Shown: in pieces, positions 29,317-37,128 of the stretch
Numbering within the stretch: position 1 is the stretch's first letter
How the letters are laid out: the number at the start of each line of letters is the position of its first letter
Program-made: the position numbers and the translations under genes
Assembly: GCF_000702265.1 (NCBI RefSeq)
Contig: NZ_JNKZ01000007.1
Span: 248,001 to 312,000, forward strand
DNA length: 64,000 nt
Direction of reading: 5' to 3'
Source of the DNA: Butyrivibrio sp. NC2002
GTDB taxonomy: Bacteria > Bacillota > Clostridia > Lachnospirales > Lachnospiraceae
The notes under the pieces: model-generated
The model's input: the letters and a program-made list of their open reading frames with translations, nothing else
Databases searched by the model: none
Told to the model about the DNA's origin: nothing

Positions 29317-30573
29317 TTATTCGAAATTAATTATTTTTCGTTTCATGTTGCTGATATGTGCAGGTATCTGCTGAGTTATGCAGTGAATATTGCCGCCTCC
29401 CAGTAAAATAGCTCTTGCATCTATCGGAACGACCTTTCTGTTTTTACAGATTCCCTGCAAAATCTCAAGTGCTCTTAAATCGCTTTCCTTATTCTTGCCG
29501 CCAAAAAAAGGAATTAGAACCTTGGTATTGGTAAAGTAGAAATTCACATAGCTTGCAGCAAGCCTCTCGCCCTCTTCCCTGTTGTCCTCACCTTCTTCAA
29601 AGACATAATTAAGAAGGTCTTCTTTTTCGACAGTAACGGGTACATCAGGAATAGGGAGCTTATGTATCTTTAGATGTCTTCCTCTTGCATCGGTCACATT
29701 TTCCAGATATTCAAGGTCTCTAAGGGACATCTCATACTGCGGATCATCCTTATTATCGGTAAAGGCAAGTACAACTTCGCCGGGAGCAATAAAAGCACAT
29801 ACGTTATCTACATGCTCATTGGTTTCGTCGTTGTAGATACCAAAGGGAAGCCACAGTACTTTCTTGCACCCAAGATATTTCTTTAAATTATCTTCTATCT
29901 CTTCTTTTGACAGTTTGGGATTTCTTCCCTTACTTAAGAGGCAGCTCTCCGTGACCATTACAGTACCTTCGCCGTCTGAATGGATAGAACCACCTTCAAG
30001 TACAAAGGGATGCGCATCATATACATCCATGGAAAGCCCCTCTGCAAAAAATGAAGCAAGCTCGTCATCTTTATCCCAGGATGCATATAATCCGTCAAAG
30101 TCTCCGCCCCAGGCATTAAAAGCCCAGTCTATTGCCCTAAGCTCTCCTCCTGTGCTTCTTACGATCGTGGGTCCTGTATCTCTTGCCCAGGAGTCGTCCG
30201 TATCTTTTTCTATGATATAGAGCATTCCTAAGTTTTGATGTACATTATCTGCCTGATCAAAAAAGCAAGGTAGTGCTTCTCTTTTATATTCGCCGTCTTT
30301 TATGACTTTAATACGTGCGCTGTCTATATCGGTATGCTCACATATTGACTTTGATACAGCCTCTCCTTTATTTACTCCTGCAATTACAAAGAGCGACTCC
30401 GATTCAAGGATTTCTTTAAAAACAGATGTAAATGCTCTTATGGCACCTTCATTGTCTTTTCCCCAGCTTCCCGGTCTATCGGGCCATATCATCAAAGTGG
30501 CATCATGCACATCATATTCGGCAGGCATACAAAAACCATCATTTAAAGGGAATGAATCTTTAATGGTTTTCAT
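29317..30573 (-). CDS. aguA: Agmatine deiminase
   Basis: Guanidino-group-modifying enzyme that turns agmatine into N-carbamoylputrescine and ammonia. Landmarks are the N-terminal MPAEYDVHDATLMIWP, DSWARDTGPTIV, ALEG-like FVLEGGSIHSDGEGT, NEHVDNVCAF and the catalytic Cys in GGGNIHCITQQIP. At 418 residues it is a little longer than typical (about 370). There is almost no ribosome site; the start lies three bases past the upp stop, so translation is likely coupled. Confidence 0.95.
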   Translation of the reverse strand: MKTIKDSFPLNDGFCMPAEYDVHDATLMIWPDRPGSWGKDNEGAIRAFTSVFKEILESESLFVIAGVNKGEAVSKSICEHTDIDSARIKVIKDGEYKREALPCFFDQADNVHQNLGMLYIIEKDTDDSWARDTGPTIVRSTGGELRAIDWAFNAWGGDFDGLYASWDKDDELASFFAEGLSMDVYDAHPFVLEGGSIHSDGEGTVMVTESCLLSKGRNPKLSKEEIEDNLKKYLGCKKVLWLPFGIYNDETNEHVDNVCAFIAPGEVVLAFTDNKDDPQYEMSLRDLEYLENVTDARGRHLKIHKLPIPDVPVTVEKEDLLNYVFEEGEDNREEGERLAASYVNFYFTNTKVLIPFFGGKNKESDLRALEILQGICKNRKVVPIDARAILLGGGNIHCITQQIPAHISNMKRKIINFE

Positions 30574-30575
30574 GA

Positions 30576-31205
30576 TTATTTTGTACCGAAAATTCTGTCG
30601 CCGGCATCACCAAGACCCGGAACGATATATTTATTTTCATTTAATGTGTCATCGATATGAGCGCATGTGATCGGAACATCGGGATGAAGTGATGTTACCT
30701 TCTCAAGTCCTTCGGGTGCAGCTATAAGGCAGATAAAGCGCATTTTCTTAACGCCCTTTTTCTTAAAGAGATCGATCGCATCACATGCAGAACCACCTGT
30801 TGCAAGCATGGGATCAAGGATGATAACTTCTCTGTTTGCAATATCTTCCGGAGCCTTGAAGAAATAGTTTACAGGCTCGAATGTCTCCTCATCTCTGTAC
30901 ATTCCAACGTGTGCGATCTTGGCATTGGGAATAACATTGATAACACCGTCAAGAAGTCCCATGCCCGCTCTCATGATAGGAGCAAAAACAAAATTATCTT
31001 CATTAAGTCTGCCCATCTCGATTGTCTTGATGGGAGTTTCAACAGTAGTCTTCTCAAGAGGAACATCCCTCATAGCTTCATATACGAGGTAAGCTCCGAT
31101 CTCTCCTACAAGTTCTCTGAATTCCTTAGTACCTGTATGTTTATCCCTCAAAATAGAAAGCTTATGTTCAATAAGTGGATGATTTAATTCTGTTACGTTC
31201 TTCAT
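30576..31205 (-). CDS. upp: Uracil phosphoribosyltransferase
   Basis: Pyrimidine salvage enzyme making UMP from uracil and PRPP. The PRPP loop LDPMLATGGSACDAIDL and the C-terminal uracil site GLGDAGDRIFGTK are clear; 209 residues. Strong AGGAGG before the ATG. It lies between the carboxyspermidine decarboxylase and agmatine deiminase genes, but appears to have its own promoter (31237-31264), from which aguA and aguB could also be read. Confidence 0.96.
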   Translation of the reverse strand: MKNVTELNHPLIEHKLSILRDKHTGTKEFRELVGEIGAYLVYEAMRDVPLEKTTVETPIKTIEMGRLNEDNFVFAPIMRAGMGLLDGVINVIPNAKIAHVGMYRDEETFEPVNYFFKAPEDIANREVIILDPMLATGGSACDAIDLFKKKGVKKMRFICLIAAPEGLEKVTSLHPDVPITCAHIDDTLNENKYIVPGLGDAGDRIFGTK

Positions 31206-31236
31206 TTCATATTCCTCCTAAAAATAAACTGTATGA

Positions 31237-31264
31237 ATTTTATCATATTATTTTATATTGTAAA
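31237..31264 (-). promoter_or_regulatory. Promoter before upp
   Basis: Minus strand TTTACA, 16 bases, TAAAAT, in the 65-base gap between the CASDC and upp genes. It would give a transcript of upp-aguA-aguB independent of the speA promoter. Confidence 0.55.
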
Positions 31265-31270
31265 TATTTA

Positions 31271-32422
31271 TTAAAGCCTCATTTTAAAATCTTCATAGCC
31301 AAAAGATTTAACAACTTCGCAGTTACCGTTTTCTTTAAGAACAGCAATATCGGGAAGTGCCATGCCGTTAAATGTATTATTCTTGACCATACTGTAGATA
31401 GCCATGTCCTCAAAGATCAGCCTGTCACCTATCTTTATTTCTTCATCAAAGCTGTAATCTCCGATTATATCGCCTGCAAGACAGGTTCTGGATGATAATC
31501 TGTAGCCGTATTTTTTATCTCCGATCTCGCCACTATCCTTTAGCGGAGGTCTGTATGGCATCTCAAGTACGTCAGGCATATGACAGGCAGCAGATGTATC
31601 AAGTATAAGAACAGGGAGCCTGTCCGTTTTTACAATATCCATAACTGTCGTTACAAGATATCCGGCATCAAGAGCTATGGCTTCACCGGGTTCCAGATAA
31701 ACTTCGACCATATAAGTATCTTTTATATATTTTACAAGGTTTATAAGTCCATCTCTGTCATAGTAATCTCTTGTTATGTGATGTCCTCCGCCGAGGTTAA
31801 GCCATTTGATATCTCCGCTCTTTAAATACTTTTCAAATTTATTTTCAAATGCCTTAAACGTATCATATAAAGGTTCAAAACCCTGCTCACATAAAGTATG
31901 AAAATGAAGTCCTTCGACCTTTGAAGGAAGCTTATCCGGAAGGTCTATGGCTCTTATCCCAAGCCTTGAGCCCGGCGCACAGGGGTCATATATTTCGTGG
32001 CCTTCCTGCGTTGAGAATTCAGGATTTACCCTGAGCCCGACAGAGAGCTTATTAGTAGTTACTTTTTTCTCCCAAATACTTCTATGATGTTCAAGCTGCG
32101 ATAAGGAATTAAACACAAGATGATCGGCAATATCACATACTTCCTGCATCTCATCATCTGAAAAAGCAGGCTCAAACACGTGAATTTCAGAGTCTTTTCC
32201 GAATTCCTCATAAGCAAGCTTTGCTTCAAAAAGGCCCGAAGATGTTGTACCCGTAAGATATTTGGAAATAAGAGGATATGTGTGATAAGCAGAAAAAGCT
32301 TTCTGGGCAAGAAGTATCTTTGCTCCGGACTTATCCTGCACATCCTTTAAAATCTCAAGGTTCTTTTTTAACTTACTTTCATCGATTACATAAACCGGAG
32401 TTTTTAATTCATTAAAATCCAT
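31271..32422 (-). CDS. nspC: Carboxy(nor)spermidine decarboxylase
   Basis: PLP-dependent alanine-racemase-fold decarboxylase that forms spermidine from carboxyspermidine. Seen: N-terminal TPVYVIDESKLKKNLEIL, PLP lysine in ILLAQKAFS, LNLGGGHHITRDYYD and YLEPGEAIALDAGYL, and the C-terminal cofactor/substrate segment SSRTCLAGDIIGDY. 383 residues, normal. It follows tcdA in the polyamine cluster; the gap holds a hairpin (32452-32481). Confidence 0.93.
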   Translation of the reverse strand: MDFNELKTPVYVIDESKLKKNLEILKDVQDKSGAKILLAQKAFSAYHTYPLISKYLTGTTSSGLFEAKLAYEEFGKDSEIHVFEPAFSDDEMQEVCDIADHLVFNSLSQLEHHRSIWEKKVTTNKLSVGLRVNPEFSTQEGHEIYDPCAPGSRLGIRAIDLPDKLPSKVEGLHFHTLCEQGFEPLYDTFKAFENKFEKYLKSGDIKWLNLGGGHHITRDYYDRDGLINLVKYIKDTYMVEVYLEPGEAIALDAGYLVTTVMDIVKTDRLPVLILDTSAACHMPDVLEMPYRPPLKDSGEIGDKKYGYRLSSRTCLAGDIIGDYSFDEEIKIGDRLIFEDMAIYSMVKNNTFNGMALPDIAVLKENGNCEVVKSFGYEDFKMRL

Positions 32423-32451
32423 TTAAAAAGTCCTTTATTTAAACAGTAATA

Positions 32452-32481
32452 TAAGGGTCAAAAATAAAAATTTTGCCCCTT
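32452..32481 (-). repeat. Intercistronic hairpin between tcdA and nspC
   Basis: Minus strand TAAGGGGCAAAA / TTTTTGACCCTTA, an 11-12 bp stem with one mismatch. The T-rich part lies in the stem, not after it, so RNA processing or stability control is as likely as termination. Confidence 0.45.
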
Positions 32482-32491
32482 ACATAAAATA

Positions 32492-33214
32492 TCACAGAAG
32501 GTCACGGATGACCTCGGAAGCAATCACCAGTCCGCAGGCTGATGGCGAAAATGCGCTGCTTCCGGGAGGGAGTTTTCTTGGAAGTTCTCCCCCCTCTTTT
32601 ACATTATACAGTTCTGAATAATCAGGTTTTCTCGGCTCCTCGTCGGAGTATACGACCTTAAGAGAATCAATATTTCGTTTCTTCATCTCCCGTCTCATAA
32701 CTCTGCAAAGAGGACAGATACTTGTGTCATAGATATCTGCAACCTTAAATCTCGACGGATCAAGCTTATTCCCGGCGCCCATAGCACTTATCACAGGAAC
32801 ATCAGCTTCTTTTGCTCTCATGATGATACTTATCTTGGCTGTAACAGTATCCACACAGTCAATAACGTAATCATAAGAGGAAAAATCAAATTGATCGGCA
32901 TTTTCAGGAAGATAAAAGCATCTGTAAACATTAACCTCTGCATCCGGATTAATATCAAGCATACGCTCTTTCATCACATCGACCTTGTATCTGCCGATTG
33001 TGGAATGAAGGGCGATTATCTGTCTGTTTATATTGCTTTCTGATACAACATCGCTGTCAACAATATCAAATGATCCTATGCCGCTTCTTACAAGCCCTTC
33101 ACAGACATATCCTCCAACACCGCCAACTCCGAAAACAGCCACACGTTTATTATGTAGTTTTGCAACTGCTTCTTTACCGATAAGAAGCTCTGTTCTTTCA
33201 AATTGATCACTCAT
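32492..33214 (-). CDS. tcdA: tRNA threonylcarbamoyladenosine dehydratase (TcdA/CsdL-like E1 protein)
   Basis: ThiF/MoeB-type adenylating enzyme that cyclises t6A37 to ct6A in tRNA. FGVGGVGGYVCEGLVRSG is the nucleotide-binding loop, followed by SNINRQ and the adenylation region DCVDTVTAKISI. Cysteines in TSICPLCRVMRREM and C-terminal SPSACGLVIASEVI are as in TcdA. 240 residues. It has no known link to polyamines, though it sits between two carboxyspermidine genes; co-transcription is inferred from short gaps. Confidence 0.9.
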   Translation of the reverse strand: MSDQFERTELLIGKEAVAKLHNKRVAVFGVGGVGGYVCEGLVRSGIGSFDIVDSDVVSESNINRQIIALHSTIGRYKVDVMKERMLDINPDAEVNVYRCFYLPENADQFDFSSYDYVIDCVDTVTAKISIIMRAKEADVPVISAMGAGNKLDPSRFKVADIYDTSICPLCRVMRREMKKRNIDSLKVVYSDEEPRKPDYSELYNVKEGGELPRKLPPGSSAFSPSACGLVIASEVIRDLL

Positions 33215-33253
33215 AATATGTAAAAACTCCCATAAAAAGTGCGGCCTCTTATA

Positions 33254-34516
33254 TTAGTCAATAAGTGTAGGATTCTCCTCAACTACCCAGGGAAGTCCGT
33301 ACTCATTGAGCATCTCCATATACGGATCGGGATCGAATTCATCTGTTGTGAATACGCCGGGCTTTTTCCACTTACCTGTTACAACAAGAGCAGTTCCTAT
33401 CATAGCTGGTACGCCTGTTGTATAGCTTATAGCCTGGCTTCCGAGCTCTTTATAGCATTCCTGATGATCACATACATTGTAGATGTAGATTGTTCTTTCC
33501 TTGCCATCCTTGATACCGCGGAAAATACATCCGATGTTAGTCTTGCCGACAGTTCTGGGGCCAAGGCTTGCAGGATCGGGAAGGAGTGCTTTTAAGAACT
33601 GGATAGGCACAATCTCTCTTCCTTCAAACATTACAGGACTTGTAGAAAGCATTCCTACATCCTCAAGGCATCTCATGTGATCAAGGTAGCTCTGGCCGAA
33701 TGTCATGAAGAAACGGATTCTCTTAACTTCAGGGAAGTTTCTTCCAAGTGCTTCGATCTCCTCATGATGAAGAAGATACATATCCTTCTTACCAACCTGA
33801 GCAAAATCATACTCTCTCTTTATTTCCATGGGCTTTGTCTCAACCCAGTGACCATCTTCCCAATAGCTTCCGTTAGCAGATACCTCACGAAGGTTTATTT
33901 CAGGATTGAAGTTGGTTGCAAAAGCATAACCATGGTCACCGCCGTTGCAGTCCATGATATCGATATAATGGATTTCATCAAAATAATGCTTTTTAGCATA
34001 AGCTGTAAATACGGAAGTTACACCGGGATCAAAGCCTGTTCCCAAAAGTGCTGTAAGATTGGCTTCCTTAAACTTATCAAAATATGCCCACTGCCAGCTG
34101 TAATCAAAATAAGCTGTAAAGCCTTTTTCCTTGCAGCGCTTCTCGTAGATTTCGCGCCACTTGGGATCATCTGTGTCCTCGGGCTCATAGTTTGCTGTAT
34201 CAATATAGTCAACCTTGCACTCAAGGCAGGCATCCATGATAGTAAGATCCTGATAAGGAAGTGCAACATTAAGAACTGCATCCGGCTTATAGTTGTTTAT
34301 TACTCTCTTGATATCTAAAGCGTCATCAGCATTTACCGTATCTGTAGTGATCTTTACAGGTGATCCTGACTTTTCAATCTTCTCTTTTAATGCATCACAC
34401 TTAGAAACTGTTCTTGATGCAATACACATCTCTGTGAATACTTTATTGTTCTGTGCACACTTCTGTATAGCAACCTGTGCAACTCCGCCGCAACCAATAA
34501 CCAATAATCTGCTCAT
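33254..34516 (-). CDS. Carboxyspermidine dehydrogenase (saccharopine dehydrogenase family)
   Basis: Reductively condenses putrescine with L-aspartate semialdehyde to carboxyspermidine using NADPH. The N-terminal Rossmann motif is LLVIGCGGVAQVAIQK, with NVALPYQDLTIMDAC, the substrate-side GTGFDPGVTSVFTAYA and GPRTVGKTNIGCIF. 420 residues, typical for CASDH. Neighbours speA, nspC, aguA and aguB make this role much more likely than saccharopine dehydrogenase. ATG with AGGAGG upstream. Confidence 0.92.
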   Translation of the reverse strand: MSRLLVIGCGGVAQVAIQKCAQNNKVFTEMCIASRTVSKCDALKEKIEKSGSPVKITTDTVNADDALDIKRVINNYKPDAVLNVALPYQDLTIMDACLECKVDYIDTANYEPEDTDDPKWREIYEKRCKEKGFTAYFDYSWQWAYFDKFKEANLTALLGTGFDPGVTSVFTAYAKKHYFDEIHYIDIMDCNGGDHGYAFATNFNPEINLREVSANGSYWEDGHWVETKPMEIKREYDFAQVGKKDMYLLHHEEIEALGRNFPEVKRIRFFMTFGQSYLDHMRCLEDVGMLSTSPVMFEGREIVPIQFLKALLPDPASLGPRTVGKTNIGCIFRGIKDGKERTIYIYNVCDHQECYKELGSQAISYTTGVPAMIGTALVVTGKWKKPGVFTTDEFDPDPYMEMLNEYGLPWVVEENPTLID

Positions 34517-34545
34517 TTTAATCCTCCTGAAAAAATAATAATGAA

Positions 34546-34610
34546 GTTCCGCTCTCGTTTCACACGCCGGAACACGTTCGGGCTAAGCTCAAAAATACTT
34601 CGCTGAGCCC
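34546..34610 (-). repeat. Two tandem hairpins between speE and the CASDH gene
   Basis: A 101-base gap holds GTTCCG/CGGAAC (34546-34573) and GGGCTAAGC/GCTGAGCCC (34580-34610, one mismatch). There is no T tract, so neither looks like a terminator. A structured spacer that sets relative expression or blocks decay is a reasonable guess. Confidence 0.4.
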
Positions 34611-34617
34611 TCACAGC

Positions 34618-35490
34618 TTATCTGGACATTGCCTCTTCTTCCTGAAGAAGGTCTTCAACATATTTAGGCAGCATAAATGCTCCCTTGTGAAGATGTGTTG
34701 TATAGTACCAGGTCTTTATATTTCTCTCATCCCATCTGTCGGGATTAAAATCCTTTAAGGGGTGATATTTTTTACTTGCAAAACCAAAAAGCCAGTATCC
34801 TGCAGGACATGTAGGAATATGTGCCTGATATACCCTGTTTATCGGGAATACTCTGTAGGCCTTTCTGTGCATGGCTCTGCAGCTCTCCTCATCCTCGTCA
34901 TAGAACGGGCTTCCATGCTGATAGACCATGATTCCGTCGTCATGAAGCGCTTTGTAGCAGCTTCCGTAGAATTCTTTGGTAAAAAGTCCCGCCTCGTGAC
35001 CAAGGGGCTCAGTTACATCATTTATTATAAGGTCATACATATCATCGCATTTTCTAAGGAACTTAAGACCGTCCTGATAATATATATGAACCCTGTCATC
35101 ATCAAGGCCGCAGGCATTGTCCGGGAAATACTGCTTGCACACATCCACAAACATGCTATCTGGCTCAACAACATCAATTACTTTTATTTCCTCATAATGG
35201 CTAAGCTCTCTGGCAACTCCGCCGTCTCCGCCGCCAAGGACAAGTACTCTCTGAACCTTGGGATGAACTGCCATGGGCACATGAACTATCATCTCGTCAT
35301 AGGTAAATTCATCCTTCTCTGAAAAGATGATATTACCGTCTGATGCAAGGAACTTGCCAAATTCAGGTGAATCAAATACATCGATCCTCTGAAATTCGGA
35401 TGATCCTGAAAACAGCTGTTTACTAAGCCTTATGTTTATCTTTACGTTGTTGGTGTGCATTTCACCAAACCAATAATCCATCTGTGGCAT
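34618..35490 (-). CDS. speE: Spermidine synthase-like aminopropyltransferase
   Basis: 290 residues with the spermidine synthase fold: the SAM-site GGGDGGVARELSHY, DEFTYDEMIVHVP and LFTKEFYGSCYKAL. It would need decarboxylated SAM, yet no speD is in the window. Active-site differences: the usual D-[ST]-x-D-P loop reads DVTEP (second Asp to Glu), the VEID that binds the nucleoside reads VEPD, and the Gln normally found in DGxxQ is Ile (DGNIIFSEKDEF). Known members use putrescine, agmatine or spermidine; the substrate here cannot be told from sequence. AGGAGG lies ten bases before the ATG. Confidence 0.85.
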   Translation of the reverse strand: MPQMDYWFGEMHTNNVKINIRLSKQLFSGSSEFQRIDVFDSPEFGKFLASDGNIIFSEKDEFTYDEMIVHVPMAVHPKVQRVLVLGGGDGGVARELSHYEEIKVIDVVEPDSMFVDVCKQYFPDNACGLDDDRVHIYYQDGLKFLRKCDDMYDLIINDVTEPLGHEAGLFTKEFYGSCYKALHDDGIMVYQHGSPFYDEDEESCRAMHRKAYRVFPINRVYQAHIPTCPAGYWLFGFASKKYHPLKDFNPDRWDERNIKTWYYTTHLHKGAFMLPKYVEDLLQEEEAMSR

Positions 35491-35520
35491 GATAATGTTA
35501 CCTCCTGAAACAAATGGTTC

Positions 35521-36969
35521 TTATTTTATAACCTGAAGCTCTGATATATCCTCACTCTCAGGTCCCTGCATTGAGCAGCCCTTTTCTTTGGCTGTTTTAA
35601 TATAGTCAAGGATCTCTCTTGTAACTACTTCGCCGGGAGAAATGATCGGTATTCCCGGAGGATAACACATAACTGACTCCGCGCTTATTCTTCCGACAGT
35701 CATATCGATAAGAACAGATTCCTTCTCAGCATAGAAAGCTTCCTGCGGAGTAGCCTTAACGATAGGTGTCACATATTCAGCTGAGAAAAAGCTCTGCTTT
35801 TGTTTTGCATATAGTCTCTTGATATCCGCAAGAGCTCCTGCAAGTCTCTCGATATCCTGAAGTCTGTCTCCTATGGAAATATAAGCCATAACATTGGAGA
35901 GATCACCGAATTCCATCTGAATATCATACTCATCTCTTAACAGGTCATAGACCTCAATTCCCGTAAGACCGATCCCTCTTGTATTTACAACAAGCTTGGT
36001 CTCGTCGAAATCATAGATGCTTCCGCCATTTATAAGCTCGTGACCGTAAGCGTAATATCCTTCGATCTCATTTATCTCTTCTCTTGCATACTTAGCCATT
36101 CCTGTTACTTTTTCAAAACTGTCATGGCCGTGAAGAGCAAGGTTTCTTCTTGAAATATCAAGGCTTGCGATCAACAGATAGCTTGCACTTGTTGTCTGAG
36201 TAAGGTTTACAATTCTGCTGATATAACCGATATTTGCGCCCTTACCGCAAAGAAGGATAGAGCTCTGTGTAAGGCTTCCACCTGACTTGTGCATACTGAT
36301 TGCTGCCATATCTGCACCTGCTCTCATAGCACAGAGCGGAAGGTTTGGACCAAAATAAAGGTGCGTTCCGTGTGCCTCATCTACAAGGGCTTTCATTCCA
36401 TGTGCATGAGCAAGATCTACTATAGCCTGAAGGTTAGAGCATATGCCGTAGTATGAAGGATTATTTATTAAAATAGCCTTCGCATCAGGGTTTTCTTTTA
36501 TAGCAGCTTCAACATCAACAAGCTCCATTCCAAGCGGTATTCCAAGCTTGGTGTCGACCTTGGGGTCAATGTAAACAGGGACAGCTCCGCACAAAATAAG
36601 AGCATTTATGGCACTCTTATGGACATTTCTGGGCATGATGATCTTCTCGCCATGCTTAACAGATGAGAGTACCATAGCCTGAACCGCACTGGTCGTTCCA
36701 TTTACCATCAAAAAAGCATGCTCTGCTCCAAAAGCATCGGCTGTAAGCTCTTCCGCTTCTTTTATAACTGATACGGGGTGACAGAGATTATCAAGGGGTT
36801 TCATCGAATTGACATCTATGCCAACGCACTGCTCACCCAAAAATCTGACGAGTTCAGCGTTTCCTCTTCCTCTCTTATGTCCGGGTACATCAAAGGGAAC
36901 AACCCTCTGCTTCCTAAATCTTTCAAGCGCCTCATAAACAGGAGCTTTTCTCTGACGATCCAGATCCAA
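35521..36969 (-). CDS. speA: Arginine decarboxylase (aspartate-aminotransferase fold)
   Basis: PLP enzyme of the Orn/Lys/Arg decarboxylase major group; makes agmatine, which matches downstream AguA and AguB. PLP lysine in AAISMHKSGGSLTQSS, DEAHGTHL for the cofactor ring, and PGHKRGRG at the N-terminus. About 482 residues, the short Bacillus-type form without the E. coli wing domain. A TTG at 36969 is preferred because GGAGG is eight bases upstream; the TTG at 36984 lies on that ribosome site. First gene of the polyamine cluster. Lysine decarboxylase is an alternative that the context argues against. Confidence 0.92.
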   Translation of the reverse strand: MDLDRQRKAPVYEALERFRKQRVVPFDVPGHKRGRGNAELVRFLGEQCVGIDVNSMKPLDNLCHPVSVIKEAEELTADAFGAEHAFLMVNGTTSAVQAMVLSSVKHGEKIIMPRNVHKSAINALILCGAVPVYIDPKVDTKLGIPLGMELVDVEAAIKENPDAKAILINNPSYYGICSNLQAIVDLAHAHGMKALVDEAHGTHLYFGPNLPLCAMRAGADMAAISMHKSGGSLTQSSILLCGKGANIGYISRIVNLTQTTSASYLLIASLDISRRNLALHGHDSFEKVTGMAKYAREEINEIEGYYAYGHELINGGSIYDFDETKLVVNTRGIGLTGIEVYDLLRDEYDIQMEFGDLSNVMAYISIGDRLQDIERLAGALADIKRLYAKQKQSFFSAEYVTPIVKATPQEAFYAEKESVLIDMTVGRISAESVMCYPPGIPIISPGEVVTREILDYIKTAKEKGCSMQGPESEDISELQVIK

Positions 36970-37001
36970 TGAAATATCCTCCAAAAACGTTTTATATCTG
37001 T

Positions 37002-37041
37002 AAAAAGGAAGGGCGGTATGCCTTAAGCATACAGCCCTTCC
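37002..37041 (-). terminator. Strong hairpin with T tract; ends the GH gene or attenuates speA
   Basis: Minus strand GGAAGGGC-TGTATGC / GCATAC-CGCCCTTCC, nearly perfect 15-bp stem with a five-base loop, followed by TTTTT. It lies 88 bases after the GH gene stop, and downstream of a promoter-like sequence at 37067-37094. If that promoter is used, the hairpin is inside the speA leader. Confidence 0.85.
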
Positions 37042-37066
37042 ATAAAGTCATTTAACAGGCAAACAT

Positions 37067-37094
37067 ATCTTAACATTAATACACTCAAAGTCAA
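37067..37094 (-). promoter_or_regulatory. Putative promoter for the polyamine operon
   Basis: Minus strand TTGACT, 16 bases, TAAGAT, between the GH gene stop and the hairpin at 37002-37041. There is no room for a promoter between that hairpin and speA, so the operon is either read from here through the hairpin or by read-through. Confidence 0.5.
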
Positions 37095-37128
37095 GCAAAT
37101 AAAGGAGTTTTGAGAGTTTTTTTACCTA

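Noticed and set aside
33677..34318. Plus-strand open frame of 213 codons
   Set aside because: It lies wholly opposite the well-supported carboxyspermidine dehydrogenase gene, has no ribosome site and no family resemblance, so it is an antisense shadow. Other plus-strand frames over minus-strand genes were left out for the same reason.
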